39,381 nt of DNA, from NCBI GenBank assembly GCA_019417325.1, contig DXVO01000003.1:1-39381 (forward strand). Direction: 5' to 3'. The notes below the pieces were generated by a model. It was not told the DNA's origin and ran no database searches. It was given only the letters and a program-made list of their open reading frames with translations. The stretch is from Parabacteroides sp. (lineage in GTDB: Bacteria > Bacteroidota > Bacteroidia > Bacteroidales > Tannerellaceae). Positions 1 through 8,453 of the stretch are shown here, in pieces. Each line of letters starts with the position of its first letter. Position 1 is the stretch's first letter. The translations under genes and the position numbers were made by a program.

Positions 1-53
1 AGAGCATCTGCCTTACAAGCAGAGGGTCGGCGGTTCGAATCCGTCAACGCCCA
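1..53 (+). tRNA. tRNA-Val (anticodon TAC), 5' part missing
   Basis: This is the 3' part of a tRNA cut by the window edge. The anticodon stem TCTGC/GCAGA encloses the 7-nt loop CTTACAA, giving anticodon TAC (Val). The T arm has the TTCGAAT loop. The 3' acceptor strand AACGCCC is followed by discriminator A at 53. CCA is not encoded. The 5' acceptor and most of the D arm lie outside the window. Confidence 0.93.
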
Positions 54-97
54 CAAAAAAAAAGGACATGTTTTTATAACATATCCTCTTTTTTTAT
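54..97. terminator. Bidirectional terminator between tRNA-Val and the DoxX gene
   Basis: An inverted repeat at 63-72 and 78-87 (AGGACATGTT / AACATATCCT, one mismatch) has an A run on its left and a T run on its right. It can therefore end the tRNA transcript on the plus strand and the convergent DoxX/PUL transcript on the minus strand. Confidence 0.7.
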
Positions 98-107
98 ATC
101 ATCCATT

Positions 108-545
108 TTAACGTCTTTGATGTAAGGGTACTGATATAATGCGGTCTATCGAATACTTTCCCGGTCCAACTATATACATCAATACAAAAACTACCAAATA
201 AATAAAAGCCAACTCCTTCACTGCAAACGGGTCCGCTCCGTGAATAACAAAGAAAGCCATTCCCATCGTAAATATCATCGGTATCATAGCCAAACGATAA
301 AGCGCCCCGAAAATAAATCCTACAGAACATAACATCTCTCCAAAAATAGCCAAGCCTAAAGATACAGAATTACCCACACCTAACGGATCTGGAAATGTGG
401 CAGACATTTCCGAATAATTAGTCCACTTCTGTAGACCATGACTTAACAACAGTCCTCCAAAAAGAAGACGAAGAGCTAATAACAACAAAGAGATTGCCGT
501 TCCATCCGGCTTCTGGGGAAATAAAAATTTATAAATCTTCAACAT
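108..545 (-). CDS. DoxX family membrane protein
   Basis: This 145-residue protein is mostly hydrophobic, with about four predicted membrane segments. The stretch RLLFGGLLLSHGLQKW near residues 26-41 and the later segment with FVIHGADPF are typical of the DoxX/DoxD-like family. DoxX proteins are small inner-membrane proteins whose biochemical role is mostly unsettled; some are linked to quinone or thiosulfate oxidation, others to oxidative stress. It is the last gene of the minus-strand PUL, 82 bp after the rhamnosidase gene, and no separate promoter was recognised in the gap. Its link to glycan use is only positional. Family assignment is good; the function is unknown. Confidence 0.85.
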   Translation of the reverse strand: MLKIYKFLFPQKPDGTAISLLLLALRLLFGGLLLSHGLQKWTNYSEMSATFPDPLGVGNSVSLGLAIFGEMLCSVGFIFGALYRLAMIPMIFTMGMAFFVIHGADPFAVKELAFIYLVVFVLMYIVGPGKYSIDRIISVPLHQRR

Positions 546-627
546 ATTATTTTATTTTTCATTTTATAAGAAAACAAAACAATACATTAAAAGGTTCAAT
601 AAACTTACATTTCACGTTTCAGTCCGC

Positions 628-3264
628 TTACCTGCTCTTTATCCTGAAGCAATACTCTCCACCTCCTAATACCGTGGCAGAATCGGTATACAAAGTTGCT
701 TGTGTATTAGGCGGAACAGTCACATTAAGCACAATTGTTTCGCCTTCCCGTCTCCATTTGGAAACAATAAGTCCACGAACTGACTTATATGTAGCCTCAG
801 CCCAATCAAGTTCCTGTATAAAATGCGGTTTAATAACAAAGTGTGCAAACCCCGGATTATTTTCATCATAATTAATCCCAGCTATGACATTAAACATCCA
901 GGCACTTATATTCCCTAAAAAAGCGTGATTCAATGAAGCATCCTTTCTATTCTCATCTATCAACCATGTTTCATATAAAGTCGTAGCATTCATTTTCTTT
1001 ATCCAATAGCCCCAGGACGGATGTGTATCTTTTACGATCATATGATAAGCTAATTCTGTATAGCCATAATGGGATAACACAGACGGAACATATTTACTAC
1101 CCAGTAAGCCAAAATCCAGAGAACCTCCGTTATTTCTCACTTTCTCAGCCAATTTTTCAGCTACTAATGATTGTTTTTCTTCAGGAACTATATCCAAATA
1201 CAACGCCAAACTCTGAGACGTTTGTGTACCATTTGCATATATGCCTGTTTCCGGATGAAAAAATTTCTCATTAATCCTATTTTTCAAAGCAGCCGCCTTT
1301 TCTTTATAATATGCAGAATCATATCCTAATAGTTCAGCAAACTGTGTCATCCGTATATAATCCAGATAAGCAAAACAGGAAGAAGTATATTCTACCAGCG
1401 TTTGTTCCCTATAAAATACCCAGTCTCCCAATCCGTAGGTCAGTAACCCCTCCACTTCACGAGTCTGTAGATATTCCAAATAATTCCGGCAAGTCTCATA
1501 AACTTGCTCTATACAACGGGTATCACCATAATACATATAAAGTGCATAGGGTATAACAAATAAAGCTGCATCCCATACAGGCCCTATCCAATCGTCATAT
1601 CCCCACCCAGAACTTGGTATGATTCCGGAAATACGTCCATTATTTCTCTGATTATCAACAAAATCGCGCATCCATTTTTCATAAAATAAAATACCGTCAT
1701 AATTCAACAATGCCAGGTCAATGGCAATATATGCATCGGCAGTCCAACCATTCTTTTCCCGTTGCGGACAATCCGTAGGAATACTATGCAAATTACTCAG
1801 ATAAGAACGATTGGTAGCTTCCCATAAACGATTTAAAACCGTATCCGAACAACAGAACATACCCACAGGTTCAACATCCGTATGAACAAACAGCCCTGTT
1901 AACGACTGAATGGTCAACAGAACAGGCTTATCGCTTTCTATTTCTACATATTGAAAACCATGATACGTAAAAGAAGGAATAAACACTTCATTTTCCCCTT
2001 TCCCTTTCAATATAAAAACATCCTGTTGAAATCTTTCCACCGAGTCTATCGGAGTAAAATAGATATCGATGTTACTCTGATCTAACCGTCCCTCTTCATC
2101 AAGCATTTCCCCATGTTTTATAAAAACATGAGTATCCGGCTCGCCTTTTACTTCTAGGCGGCAAACCCCGGAAATATTCTCGCCAAAATCATATACATAC
2201 AATGTATCGTTAAACTTGTGCATATTAACCGGACAAATCTCTTTTTTAATCCGAACAGGAGGCATATTCTGCGATTGTAATACCGGCTGGAAATCCGCAG
2301 ACACAGCTTTTGCCTGTTTCCAGTTCGTCTCATCACATGACACCTTTTTCCAATCTTCAATTTCAGCCCTTGCATCATATATGTCCCCACTATAAAGGCT
2401 ATTGAACAGATAAGGGCCTGTTGCAGTTTTCCAATCAGTATCCGTTGAAATAACTTGTGTAGAACCATCCGCATACAACAAATGTATCTCACAAAGTAAC
2501 TGTGGACGCGCTCTCCATTGTGCTTTTTCAAAATCCCAGACACCTTTGGATTGCATATTAAACCAACCGTTACCTAATACGGCGGCCACCACATTCTTTC
2601 CTCCTACAACCTGCGAAGTTATATCATATACAGAATATAGTACCCGTTTGTCAAAATGCGTATATCCCGGTTCCAGATAAGAATTCCCTATTTGCTTTTC
2701 GTTCAGGAACATTTCAAAATATCCTAATCCAGAAACATAGGCACGGGCAGATAATGGCTTTTCTTTCACTTCAAAGACTTTTCTGAACATAGGAGCCGAA
2801 GCGAAATCTTTATCCAGCCAATCAGTTATCCAGATAGCCTGCCAATCCGCCAAACCCATCTTCCCCATTTCAAAACTATCTACAGGAGATTCTATTGATT
2901 GTCCCTGCTTATCCCAAATTATAACCTTCCAATAATATCGTTGATGGGATTCCAAACAAATCCCACTGTCATATGTACATCTGGCTACAGAAGTCTGAAC
3001 TTTGCCGGAAATCCATATATCCGCCTTTCCTTTTTCCAACAAACCAACCGATGAAGCTATCTGAATCTGATAAGCATGTTGTATAAATAAGCCATTCTTT
3101 CCAGCAAAACTCCATACAAAGCGGGGGCGAGGGGTATCCACACCCAAAGGTGCTTTTTGATATTCACAACGTAAATTCACAACTTCTATCCTGTCAACTT
3201 TTTTACATCCGGAAAGAGACAGAACAATCAAACATATATATATTATTTTATGGACTTCACTCAT
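628..3264 (-). CDS. Alpha-L-rhamnosidase, GH78 family, lipoprotein
   Basis: This is an 878-residue protein, within the usual GH78 size range. A lipoprotein signal ends in the lipobox LSGC with the acylated Cys at residue 20. The residues after it (KKVDR) lack a clear acidic surface-export signal, so a periplasmic location is possible. The N-terminal segment with APLGVDTPRPRFVWSF is the usual opening of the Bac_rhamnosid architecture (beta-sandwich modules before an (alpha/alpha)6 barrel). The catalytic-barrel signature is TDCPQREKNGWTADA near D498-D510, and the ATTLYETW segment carries E765, the likely general base. The enzyme should release terminal alpha-L-rhamnose from plant or bacterial glycans. 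It lies 96 bp after susD in the same PUL, so the target glycan probably contains rhamnose. The exact linkage cannot be read from sequence. Confidence 0.92.
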   Translation of the reverse strand: MSEVHKIIYICLIVLSLSGCKKVDRIEVVNLRCEYQKAPLGVDTPRPRFVWSFAGKNGLFIQHAYQIQIASSVGLLEKGKADIWISGKVQTSVARCTYDSGICLESHQRYYWKVIIWDKQGQSIESPVDSFEMGKMGLADWQAIWITDWLDKDFASAPMFRKVFEVKEKPLSARAYVSGLGYFEMFLNEKQIGNSYLEPGYTHFDKRVLYSVYDITSQVVGGKNVVAAVLGNGWFNMQSKGVWDFEKAQWRARPQLLCEIHLLYADGSTQVISTDTDWKTATGPYLFNSLYSGDIYDARAEIEDWKKVSCDETNWKQAKAVSADFQPVLQSQNMPPVRIKKEICPVNMHKFNDTLYVYDFGENISGVCRLEVKGEPDTHVFIKHGEMLDEEGRLDQSNIDIYFTPIDSVERFQQDVFILKGKGENEVFIPSFTYHGFQYVEIESDKPVLLTIQSLTGLFVHTDVEPVGMFCCSDTVLNRLWEATNRSYLSNLHSIPTDCPQREKNGWTADAYIAIDLALLNYDGILFYEKWMRDFVDNQRNNGRISGIIPSSGWGYDDWIGPVWDAALFVIPYALYMYYGDTRCIEQVYETCRNYLEYLQTREVEGLLTYGLGDWVFYREQTLVEYTSSCFAYLDYIRMTQFAELLGYDSAYYKEKAAALKNRINEKFFHPETGIYANGTQTSQSLALYLDIVPEEKQSLVAEKLAEKVRNNGGSLDFGLLGSKYVPSVLSHYGYTELAYHMIVKDTHPSWGYWIKKMNATTLYETWLIDENRKDASLNHAFLGNISAWMFNVIAGINYDENNPGFAHFVIKPHFIQELDWAEATYKSVRGLIVSKWRREGETIVLNVTVPPNTQATLYTDSATVLGGGEYCFRIKSR

Positions 3265-3296
3265 AACATAAACATATTAAAGGCTTCAAATTAACA

Positions 3297-3327
3297 GGCA
3301 CAGATTTTTTATTTACAAATCTGTGCC
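3297..3327 (-). other. Intercistronic hairpin between susD and the rhamnosidase gene
   Basis: A perfect 11-bp inverted repeat (GGCACAGATTT / AAATCTGTGCC) with a 9-nt A/T-rich loop lies between the two genes. On the minus strand it is not followed by a T run, so it looks like an RNA stabiliser or processing site, or a weak attenuator, and not a full terminator. Confidence 0.6.
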
Positions 3328-3360
3328 CATCAAAAACTAACCAAAAAATTTCCCTGTAAA

Positions 3361-4881
3361 TTAATTGTATCCCTGATTCTGTTTCAATTGTGTATTTATT
3401 TGTAACTCCCGATATGGTATAGGATAAACAAGTCTCTCCTTTGTAACATTATAAGCTCTTTTCTGAATATAAGGATAAAGAGCCTTCATCCGTTTACCAT
3501 GTTCGGTCATTACCTCTATGGCTTTCCCTGTACGAACCAAATCAAACCAACGCTGATTTTCAAATGCAAATTCATGCCGGCGCTCGTCAGCAACCAAATC
3601 TGCCGTTACAGTCGATACAGATGGAAGTCCTGCCCTGTTCCGTACTTGATTAACCAACGGTAACGCCAGGTTGGCCTGATTTGTCTCCACATAACATTCT
3701 GCTAAGGAAAGGAGTACATCCGAATAACGATATATTGGCCAGTTATCATCCGTGTTCATGAGTCTTGAGTGAGGATGCCGATATTTATTAATGAAATAAT
3801 AGGAAGAACTATAATTTCCAATCCGGGAATCATCAACATTCAAAACAGCCTCCAAAACAAACAAACCATCACTGTTTGTATTTCCCACGGCAGATTTAAT
3901 TGAGAAAAGCAATCGTTCATCACCCGATTCATAAGAATCTACCATTTCCTGAGTCGGGACATTCCAACCACCTTCACCTATTGTATTAGAATTAGGAACA
4001 CCGGTAATCAATTCGGCCTCCGCTGTTTTTGGAATGAAACGATATAGCCAGTCACTATTCTGTCCCTGATTTCCTTGCTGATATTGCACTTCAAACAAGG
4101 ATTCTATATTGTTTTTCTTACTGGTATCAAATACGTCTTCATAGGTAGACATCAAATCATATCCCATCTTCATAATTTCCTGCAACTGACGGATAGCTTC
4201 ACTATAATCCCGCTGAGGTTTAGTCATCAATACCTTTGCTAACAACATACGTGCACTTCCTTGACTAATTTTTCCATTTTGAGGGAAAGCCGGTTTATCT
4301 AATAAAGATACAGCATTTTTTGCATCATCAAGAATAACCTCATATACCTCATCTACACTGGCACGCGGAAGAAAAGAACTTTCCGGATCGCTCACTTCAT
4401 CCAAATACAGGCTGACTCCACCATAAAAGCGGACCAGGCAAAAATAATAATAAGCCCTAAAAAAGTAAGCCTGTCCGGTTACCTCTCGAATAAAATTTTC
4501 CGAAAAAGGTTTTCCTTCTATACGGTTCAGAATTGTATTGGCACGGGAAATCCCCTGATAACAAGTCGTATACATACTATTCGTATTGACATCTTCACTA
4601 TCGTCCGTAAAATCTGCAACTTCTTCATAATCTCCCCATGCCCGGTTTGCTTCATAGCGGGTGTAATGAGTATTATCGGAACGCATCTCTCCCATTATAA
4701 ATCCAGGAATACCTACTGTCCCTCTCATGGTAGAATACATACCCGCTACTGCCTGCTCAAACTGGTTTTCCGTTTCATAAAAAGCACCGCCATTGGGATA
4801 ATATTCCGGCTTTATGTCAAGGAAATCACTCGAACATGCTGTTAACATGCTTAACGCTAAAATAACAAATATATTTTTCAT
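3361..4881 (-). CDS. SusD/RagB-family glycan-binding outer-membrane lipoprotein
   Basis: This is a 506-residue protein. A lipoprotein signal ends in LTAC (Cys16), followed by SSDFLDIKPE, the typical start of SusD proteins. TPR-rich SusD features follow, including FFRAYYYFCLVRFYGGVSLY near residue 145, and a C-terminal block with YRYSDVLLSLAECYVE and RRHEFAFENQRWFDLVRTG. SusD lipoproteins sit on the cell surface as a lid on the SusC transporter and capture glycan fragments. The gene follows susC by 33 bp and must be co-transcribed with it. Low similarity within the family prevents naming the ligand; the neighbouring GH78 suggests a rhamnose-containing one. Confidence 0.95.
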   Translation of the reverse strand: MKNIFVILALSMLTACSSDFLDIKPEYYPNGGAFYETENQFEQAVAGMYSTMRGTVGIPGFIMGEMRSDNTHYTRYEANRAWGDYEEVADFTDDSEDVNTNSMYTTCYQGISRANTILNRIEGKPFSENFIREVTGQAYFFRAYYYFCLVRFYGGVSLYLDEVSDPESSFLPRASVDEVYEVILDDAKNAVSLLDKPAFPQNGKISQGSARMLLAKVLMTKPQRDYSEAIRQLQEIMKMGYDLMSTYEDVFDTSKKNNIESLFEVQYQQGNQGQNSDWLYRFIPKTAEAELITGVPNSNTIGEGGWNVPTQEMVDSYESGDERLLFSIKSAVGNTNSDGLFVLEAVLNVDDSRIGNYSSSYYFINKYRHPHSRLMNTDDNWPIYRYSDVLLSLAECYVETNQANLALPLVNQVRNRAGLPSVSTVTADLVADERRHEFAFENQRWFDLVRTGKAIEVMTEHGKRMKALYPYIQKRAYNVTKERLVYPIPYRELQINTQLKQNQGYN

Positions 4882-4914
4882 AATATGCTCTTATTTAACT
4901 ACTACAAATTAAAA

Positions 4915-7900
4915 TTAAAAAGTAATATTACAGCCAATGCTAAATGTACGAGGTACTGGATAGGCTACACGATCGACCCCCAAAAACTGCCAATTGGCAC
5001 CACCGGCACTAACTTCTGGATTCATACCTTTATATTTAGACCATACAGCCAACTGCTGACCGCTAAAGAAAACTCTTGCTTTAGAAATATATGCGTTCGG
5101 TTTGAAAGGGATTGTATACCCCAACGTAATATTCTTTAAAGACAAATAAGAATTTTTTGTCACCCACCCACTATGTGTCAGACGATATAATTCCGTTGTT
5201 CCTGACTTTGTTCTGGGTACTAATCCATTACCAGGATTCTCTGGCGAACGCCAACGTTCCGCCACCTCATTGCGAACATTAAATACCCCATCCAAATTAT
5301 CAGTAAACTGGCGCATTTCATCAATTATATCTCCCCCTACAGAACCTGTCAAAAGTATACTCAAATCAAAGTTTTTATAAGAAAACTCATTCGTCATACC
5401 AAAAATAAAATCCGGATTCGGGTCACCGATTATTATACGGTCGTTAGTATCGATAACGCCGTCAGGTACACCATTCGGACCACTTACATCCCTCATTCTT
5501 ACTGAACCTACTTCTGAAGTGACATGTTTTGGTTGCGACTCAAATTCTTCTTCATTCATATAAACACCATCAAATACATATCCCACGAAAACGCCAATAG
5601 GCTGACCTACCTGTAAGCGATTATAGTCCTGGTTTGCAGTGTATCCACCAACAGGTGTATCGTTTGTGCCCAGTTTCATTATTTCATTCTTATTAAACGA
5701 AATATTAAAATTGGTATTCCATTTAAACTCATTCACCATATTTTTGGTATTAATGGTGATTTCATGTCCCCACGATTTATAATCTCCGATATTGGCATCT
5801 ACATTTGAAAAACCGGAACCTACCGGAATATCAATCCGGAACAGCATTCCATCCGTATACTTATAATAATAATCATACATTACAAAAATACGGTCATTCA
5901 GGAAACTAAAATCAAGCCCAAGGTCAAACTGCTTTGTCGTCTCCCAAGTTAGCTTATTATTACCTAAACTATTCAGAGCCTTACCCGGTGTTAAAGCATC
6001 CCCAAATATATAATTGGCATCTCCCATGGAAGGGATATATTTATAATTACCACCTACATTATAATTACCTGTTAAACCATAACTGGCACGCAATTTCAGG
6101 TAATTCATCACAGGCGTTACCTTTTCCATAAACGGTTCATCCGAGATAATCCATCCAGCAGAAATAGAAGGGAAATTAGCATATTTATTACTGGACCCGA
6201 AGCGTGAACAACCATCACGACGGAAAGTTGCCTGAAGCAAATAGCGGTCTTTAAAACTATAATTCACACGACCGATTAACGACACCAGAGCCCATTCTTC
6301 CAAATAATTCGAACCATTTTTTGTAGCAGCAACATTCAACCACGAAATAGAATCGTCTGGATAATCTGTACCAGATAATTCATTATATTCTTCACGGAAT
6401 TTCTGTGCGGAATAACCGATCAATGCATCAATCGAATGTTGCCCAAACCGTTGGTTATAAGTCAACATATTTTCGACATTCCAGTTATATACGAACTTAC
6501 TAAAATAATATCCGGTCGCTTTCTGGGGAGGTGCCACAAACATTGCACCAGCGGCTGTAGAAGGAATAAACTGCCTGTGGTTATTACCCTGCAACTCTAT
6601 ATTCGCCTGTATTTTATATTTCAACCCTTTATACAGTTCCACCTCAGCAAAGGCATTACTTAATAATGTTATCCCCTTAAACTTTTCCTGTCTTTCATTC
6701 AATACTCTCAACCAGTTAGGCTGAGGGAACATTCCCGGCGCATTCAATGCCATTTTATAGCTACCATCTTCCTCATACGGACTCAAAATCGGTGAAGCCA
6801 ACAAACCGGAAGACATAATACACCAAGGACCATCCGTGTTTTGCAAATCGGTAAGCTGCAAAGTAGGTGCCAGATTCAATCCTATTTTTATCTTATCATT
6901 TACTTGGAAATCATTATTAGCACGTAATGAAAAGCGCTCAAAATTTGTATTATCCACTACTCCCTTCTGATTATAATAACTAGCTACAATAGCTGAAGAA
7001 AATCGGTCCTTACCGGCTGTAATACTCAAGGTATAATTCTGAGTCGGCGCTGTACGTATCATTTCATCATACCAATCTGTACCCTTTCCATACTGTTCAG
7101 GATTTTGATAAGGTTCCGGAACACCATCGGCATACCCCTCATATTTAGCCTTATCCTCATAAAATTCTTTCTGATACTGGGCAAAAGAATGAGCATCCAT
7201 CACATCCGGACGACGACTTTTAGGAACAGCCTGAATACCGTAGTTTGCACTAAAAGTTACTTCCGTACGCCCTGACTTACCACGTTTGGTTGTAATCAAA
7301 ATGACCCCACTTGCTGCCCGAGAACCATACAAAGAAGTTGCTGCTGCATCCTTTAGAACTGAAAAACTCTCTATTTCATCCGGATTTATATTATTGATTC
7401 CTGTTGTGATAGGCATTCCGTCGACAACAAACAACGGTTCATTTCCTCCATTTACAGAAGCTGCACCACGGATTCGGAAAGATATACCTTGCCCTGGAGT
7501 TCCGGTTGTCTGGTTTATCTGAATACCGGAAACCTGCCCCTGCAACTTTTGCCCGATTTGTCCGACCGGCAGGTCCGCTAACTCTTTTCCATTTACTTTC
7601 GCAACAGCACCGGTCAAATTCCGTTTTTTCTGTGTACCATAACTGACAACAACAACCTCGTCCAAAGCCTGCATATCATCCTGTAAGACAATATCCATAA
7701 CTTGTTTGCTCCCGGTAGGAACTTCTCTTGTAATATAGCCGATATAAGAAACAACCAATATGGAATTCCGAGGAACTTTTATACTAAACATACCGTTCAT
7801 ATCGGTAATAGTCCCATTTGTGGTCCCTCTTTGAATTACATTAGCTCCGGCAATCGTTTCACCTTTAGAGTCTTTAATTACTCCGGTTATTATCCTTTCC

Positions 7901-8283
7901 TTGTCTACTGCAGTAACCCGGGATAGTATAATCTGGCGATCCACTATTTTATATGCCACATCTGTATCCTTAAAAAGCAAATCCAGCACATCCGTAATTT
8001 TGCAACTTTTCACTGAAACACTCACCTTACGGGATACTTCGACAGACCTGTCTGTAAAAAGGAAACGATAATCCGTATCCTTTTCAATCCGGTCTAACAC
8101 CTGTTCTACAGAAACACCATTCATCGATAAAGATAAAACAGTCTTTTGAGAATAAGACTCTTCAGCGTGGAGCTGCATAATCATAATAAGCAGAAATACA
8201 ATACTAGCTCTCATAATACGTATTGATTTATAAATAAAGGAGCAATCCGTTTTATAGACTTTGTTCCAATTTGTTTTTTTCAT
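4915..8283 (-). CDS. SusC/RagA-family TonB-dependent transporter with STN signalling domain
   Basis: I place the start at the ATG at 8283 (1122 residues). The frame stays open to a TTG at 8319, but that codon lies inside a predicted leader hairpin. A long basic N-terminus leads into a signal segment (RASIVFLLIMIMQLHAEESYS). An STN domain follows (SVEQVLDRIEKDTDYRFLF onward), then a carboxypeptidase-regulatory-like domain (ITGVIKDSKGETIAGANV), a TonB-box-like DEVVVVSYGTQKK, the plug (LFVVDGMPI) and the beta-barrel, ending in an aromatic C-terminus (SIGCNITF). STN domains pass the substrate signal to a FecR anti-sigma factor, which fits the adjacent fecR. The barrel imports oligosaccharides captured by SusD. 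No consensus promoter was seen directly upstream on this strand. The leader is overlapped by a predicted antisense RNA. Confidence 0.95.
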   Translation of the reverse strand: MKKTNWNKVYKTDCSFIYKSIRIMRASIVFLLIMIMQLHAEESYSQKTVLSLSMNGVSVEQVLDRIEKDTDYRFLFTDRSVEVSRKVSVSVKSCKITDVLDLLFKDTDVAYKIVDRQIILSRVTAVDKERIITGVIKDSKGETIAGANVIQRGTTNGTITDMNGMFSIKVPRNSILVVSYIGYITREVPTGSKQVMDIVLQDDMQALDEVVVVSYGTQKKRNLTGAVAKVNGKELADLPVGQIGQKLQGQVSGIQINQTTGTPGQGISFRIRGAASVNGGNEPLFVVDGMPITTGINNINPDEIESFSVLKDAAATSLYGSRAASGVILITTKRGKSGRTEVTFSANYGIQAVPKSRRPDVMDAHSFAQYQKEFYEDKAKYEGYADGVPEPYQNPEQYGKGTDWYDEMIRTAPTQNYTLSITAGKDRFSSAIVASYYNQKGVVDNTNFERFSLRANNDFQVNDKIKIGLNLAPTLQLTDLQNTDGPWCIMSSGLLASPILSPYEEDGSYKMALNAPGMFPQPNWLRVLNERQEKFKGITLLSNAFAEVELYKGLKYKIQANIELQGNNHRQFIPSTAAGAMFVAPPQKATGYYFSKFVYNWNVENMLTYNQRFGQHSIDALIGYSAQKFREEYNELSGTDYPDDSISWLNVAATKNGSNYLEEWALVSLIGRVNYSFKDRYLLQATFRRDGCSRFGSSNKYANFPSISAGWIISDEPFMEKVTPVMNYLKLRASYGLTGNYNVGGNYKYIPSMGDANYIFGDALTPGKALNSLGNNKLTWETTKQFDLGLDFSFLNDRIFVMYDYYYKYTDGMLFRIDIPVGSGFSNVDANIGDYKSWGHEITINTKNMVNEFKWNTNFNISFNKNEIMKLGTNDTPVGGYTANQDYNRLQVGQPIGVFVGYVFDGVYMNEEEFESQPKHVTSEVGSVRMRDVSGPNGVPDGVIDTNDRIIIGDPNPDFIFGMTNEFSYKNFDLSILLTGSVGGDIIDEMRQFTDNLDGVFNVRNEVAERWRSPENPGNGLVPRTKSGTTELYRLTHSGWVTKNSYLSLKNITLGYTIPFKPNAYISKARVFFSGQQLAVWSKYKGMNPEVSAGGANWQFLGVDRVAYPVPRTFSIGCNITF

Positions 8284-8290
8284 AACTTTG
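8260..8290 (+). promoter_or_regulatory. Consensus promoter for an antisense RNA, overlapping the susC start codon
   Basis: The plus strand carries TTTG at 8260-8263, a 19-bp spacer, and TAACTTTG at 8283-8290. This is an exact match to the Bacteroidetes primary-sigma consensus. The -7 box overlaps the susC ATG (8281-8283 on the other strand). No plus-strand protein gene lies downstream until the ECF sigma gene, which supports a non-coding transcript. Confidence 0.65.
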
Positions 8291-8296
8291 TATGGA

Positions 8297-8390
8297 TTTA
8301 TAATTTTTAAATTAATCAAATTCGGTTGGCGCCGGATTTGATGCTCGACTTGGACAGGAAAAAGTTGGCGCTTTTTCCTGTCTTTCCTTT
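8297..8390 (+). ncRNA. Predicted cis-antisense small RNA to the susC leader (DonS-like)
   Basis: The ends are predicted from the promoter at 8260-8290 and a terminator-like hairpin. The RNA would form two 11-bp hairpins: 8315-8325/8332-8342 and 8354-8364/8371-8381. Both have the identical 6-nt loop UUGGCG closed by a G-C pair. Hairpin 1 pairs fully only on the plus strand, through a G-U wobble; on the minus strand it has an A-C mismatch. Hairpin 2 is followed by the pyrimidine tail TCTTTCCTTT, as in an intrinsic terminator. The RNA is complementary to the susC 5' untranslated region. Antisense RNAs in this position, such as DonS of Bacteroides fragilis, repress susC-type operons. The function here is inferred. 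Confidence 0.6.
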
Positions 8391-8453
8391 ATATACTTTT
8401 ACTATCCGGTATCATTCTTATTCATAAGCTTACTTTTTTAGTTGCACATTATA

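Noticed and set aside
494..871. A 125-codon plus-strand frame over the DoxX/rhamnosidase junction
   Set aside because: It overlaps two well-supported genes on the other strand and shows no family motif or start signal.
8283..8319. TTG start for susC at 8319
   Set aside because: It adds 12 residues before a good ATG, the added codons fall in the predicted antisense-paired leader, and the signal sequence is complete from 8283.
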